Source: Hominimerdicola alba 8
GTDB taxonomy: Bacteria; Bacillota; Clostridia; Oscillospirales; Ruminococcaceae
DNA length: 64,000 bases
Assembly (NCBI RefSeq): GCF_000178155.2
Contig: NZ_ADKM02000018.1
Span: forward strand, 62,001 to 126,000
Direction of reading: 5' to 3'
Shown: positions 62,757-64,000 of the stretch, piece after piece
Position numbering within the stretch: the stretch's first letter is position 1
Layout: every line of letters begins with the position of its first letter
Notes under the pieces: generated by a model
What the model saw: only the letters and a program-made list of their open reading frames with translations
Databases searched by the model: none
What the model was told of the DNA's origin: nothing
Program-made: the position numbers and the translations under genes

Positions 62757-63294
62757 ATTTTCGGCTGTTATAAAATATCATCAAATTCGATGAAATATGA
62801 CACGAAGCGCTTTTGCAGGTTTCTGCCTGTAAGTTCTGCCGCTTTTGGTGATGACAGTCAATTTCTTGGACCGCATAAGTGTGCATTCATCGAGCCTTTA
62901 ATAATCAGCGCTGTGTCAAAAGTCATTTTTTGTAGGAAATCACAATACTCTCTGTCGCAGCTTGTAGATAGTCAACAAATTTAGTTTTTCACCAAACAGG
63001 TGAATGACAAACTGCACAATTTGTGTTATTATTTACTAAAGAGATTTATGATATAAACATAAATCCCAGACAAGCACTACTATTCCCAATTCATTGCTTG
63101 AACAACTTAGACCGATCGGGAGGTGACGGCTGTAATATAGCTTGACATCGACGGGCAGATCGGCTGCGGCAGCGCAGTGCCGAAAGGCAGCTGCCGCAAG
63201 GGATCCCCCCAAAAACGACTATTTTCCGGCAGAATGAAGCGTTATCAGCATCATTTCTGACAAGGTATACATAAAAACACAGGAGGAAACAACT
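62757..63294. other. Gene-poor stretch with a candidate structured leader
   Basis: No gene with a ribosome site is supported in 62757-63100. From about 63108 the sequence is GC-rich; TGCGGCAGC (63165-63173) pairs with GCTGCCGCA (63190-63198) around GTGCC/GGCA. It may be a structured leader of the small gene at 63295. Confidence 0.45.
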
Positions 63295-63492
63295 ATGGCA
63301 GAAAACAAAAGCGGTGTGCCCGACAAAAATGATAATGTCACAGCCTATTGCAGGCAGTGCGGCAAAAAGCTGCAATATCACGGTCAGGCGAGGATAGAGG
63401 GCGGCAACACAGGCGTTTTCAGCTGCACTAACCGCAACTGTTCGCAGTACACGAAGAAGAAGTACAACACTCAGGTTGACTTTAAAAAGTAA
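63295..63492 (+). CDS. Small zinc-ribbon protein
   Basis: 65 residues, basic. CRQCGKKL and, 24 residues later, CTNRNC form a four-Cys zinc ribbon; the ends are polar. Family not recognised. The ribosome site is AGGAGGAAAC. It could bind nucleic acid or a protein partner. Confidence 0.75.
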   Translation: MAENKSGVPDKNDNVTAYCRQCGKKLQYHGQARIEGGNTGVFSCTNRNCSQYTKKKYNTQVDFKK

Positions 63493-63523
63493 AACAAGCT
63501 CCCAAATTTACAGCAGGCGACAT

Positions 63524-63557
63524 TATAGCGATCCGCCTTAAAATTCAGACAAAATCC
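63524..63557. mobile_element. MITE family 1, half copy
   Basis: TATAGCGATCCGCC to CAGACAAAATCC matches one arm in reverse; the rest is gone. Confidence 0.75.
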
Positions 63558-63664
63558 CATACGCGCCTTTTTAAGCGGCAATAATAGCAGGAAGCTGCTT
63601 TCTTTGCTGCGGCGGTGTGCTATTTTTGTCGCTTACTATCATTTTATTTTTTCCTTACAAGTGG

Positions 63665-63831
63665 TTTGGCGCTGCCGTCCTCGTTTTTGGCTTGGACGCA
63701 GCGCCAAAACTTTTTCACCGCCTGTCCGAAGCAGCCTTCTTCGGACAGGCGGCGGGAGGCTGTCGAGGTCGGGGGAATACGCGAGATACGGGCGAGGGCT
63801 GCGGAGGGCGATTTCCGCAGCCGATTTTTTT
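63665..63831 (+). other. Three strong hairpins in series
   Basis: Hairpin A 63665-63708 (GGCGCTG/CAGCGCC plus CGTCC/GGACG) then CTTTTTC; hairpin B 63718-63752 (CCGCCTGTCCGAAG/CTTCGGACAGGCGG); hairpin C 63797-63831 (GGCTGCGGA/TCCGCAGCC) then seven T. A and C look like terminators. No convincing protein gene overlaps them, so they may belong to a small RNA. Confidence 0.5.
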
Positions 63832-63933
63832 ATGACTATCCGGCTTTTCAGATACACAAAAGCCGTTCGCAAAAACTTTGATATATGGGCTTTATGAACG
63901 AACTTTGTCTGACTTTTACGGGAAATCGCTATA
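63831..63933. mobile_element. Divergent or chimeric MITE
   Basis: The left end TATGACTATCC is like family 2, while the body has the family 1 layout with diverged arms (CACAAAAGCCGTTCGC ... GAACGAACTTTGTCTG) and a right end ATCGCTATA. Confidence 0.6.
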
Positions 63934-63937
63934 ATGC

Positions 63938-63966
63938 TTGATTTCAGTCGATAATTGTGTTATAAT
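63938..63966 (+). promoter_or_regulatory. Promoter reading out of the window
   Basis: TTGATT, 17 bases, TATAAT; no start codon with an RBS follows before the window ends. Confidence 0.75.
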
Positions 63967-64000
63967 AATGAATAATATTTGTTATTTCCATGTAAAGGAC

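Noticed and set aside
62790-62984. 64-residue open frame after ssrA
   Set aside because: No ribosome site before the ATG and no recognisable protein features.
63604-63897. 97-residue open frame at the right end
   Set aside because: It has no ribosome site and runs through three strong hairpins and a MITE-like sequence.

Overview
The window looks like a chromosomal segment of a Ruminococcus-type Firmicute (Oscillospiraceae, Clostridia), probably close to Ruminococcus albus. This is inferred, not proven. The grounds are strong AGGAGG-type ribosome sites, near-consensus sigma-A promoters with 17-bp spacers, many diguanylate-cyclase-like regulators, lipoproteins, Cna_B/SpaA surface proteins, an intracellular GH2 glycosidase, and a eukaryotic-type HisA. 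No rRNA or tRNA genes, prophage, CRISPR array or transposase gene was seen. The only RNA gene is tmRNA.

Layout. 0-2 kb: cytosolic sugar-sensor/GGDEF protein. 2-6.3 kb (minus): YfhO membrane protein, NUDIX hydrolase and DHHW protein in one operon. 6.5-10.2 kb (minus): zinc-ribbon/LRR protein, atypical protein kinase with zinc ribbon, and a Gln/Gly/Tyr repeat protein. 10.6-12.9 kb: solute-binding lipoprotein plus a membrane protein with a dead GGDEF domain. 13.1-17.7 kb (minus): CorA, RadC, a Cys/Met PLP enzyme and a LysR regulator. 17.8-20.5 kb: second YfhO. 20.9-23.6 kb: tandem-cyclophilin lipoprotein, AraC-type pseudo-response regulator, NUDIX. 24-29.2 kb: aconitase, a small membrane-protein cluster, isocitrate dehydrogenase. 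29.5-31.8 kb: CPBP-like protein, membrane protein, HisA. 32.1-35.8 kb: thioesterase, GH25 lysozyme and BirA in one overlapping operon, then an M50 protease. 36-42.6 kb (minus): IspF, PheA, AlkD, LRR protein, YkgJ-type protein, uridine-kinase-like protein, acylphosphatase, RluA. 42.9-51.2 kb: MetF, lipoprotein, FucO, GH2 beta-galactosidase and an unknown. 51.6-54 kb: repeat-TerD protein plus AIM24 protein. 54.2-59.7 kb: large Cna_B adhesin split by an in-frame stop. 60.2-63.5 kb: small membrane proteins, SmpB, ssrA, small zinc-ribbon protein.

The most striking structure is between the genes. Two families of short non-coding inverted-repeat elements (MITE-like) recur through the window. Family 1 (about 90-103 bp, ends TATAGCAATCC/GGATTGCTATA) duplicates TA; one copy interrupts a small membrane-protein gene whose frame is restored exactly if the element and one TA are removed. 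Family 2 (about 126-165 bp, ends ATGTGGTTATCCC/GGGATAGTCAT) makes an 8-bp duplication, shown by a copy nested inside a family 1 element. A third, AT-rich repeat sits directly on the stop codons of two genes.

The best candidate for an under-described system is the pair of loci at 6.5-10.2 kb and 51.6-54 kb: atypical kinase, zinc-ribbon LRR protein, TerD and AIM24 proteins, and two unrelated low-complexity tandem-repeat proteins. Together they look like a Ter-type stress-response network. That linkage is inference.
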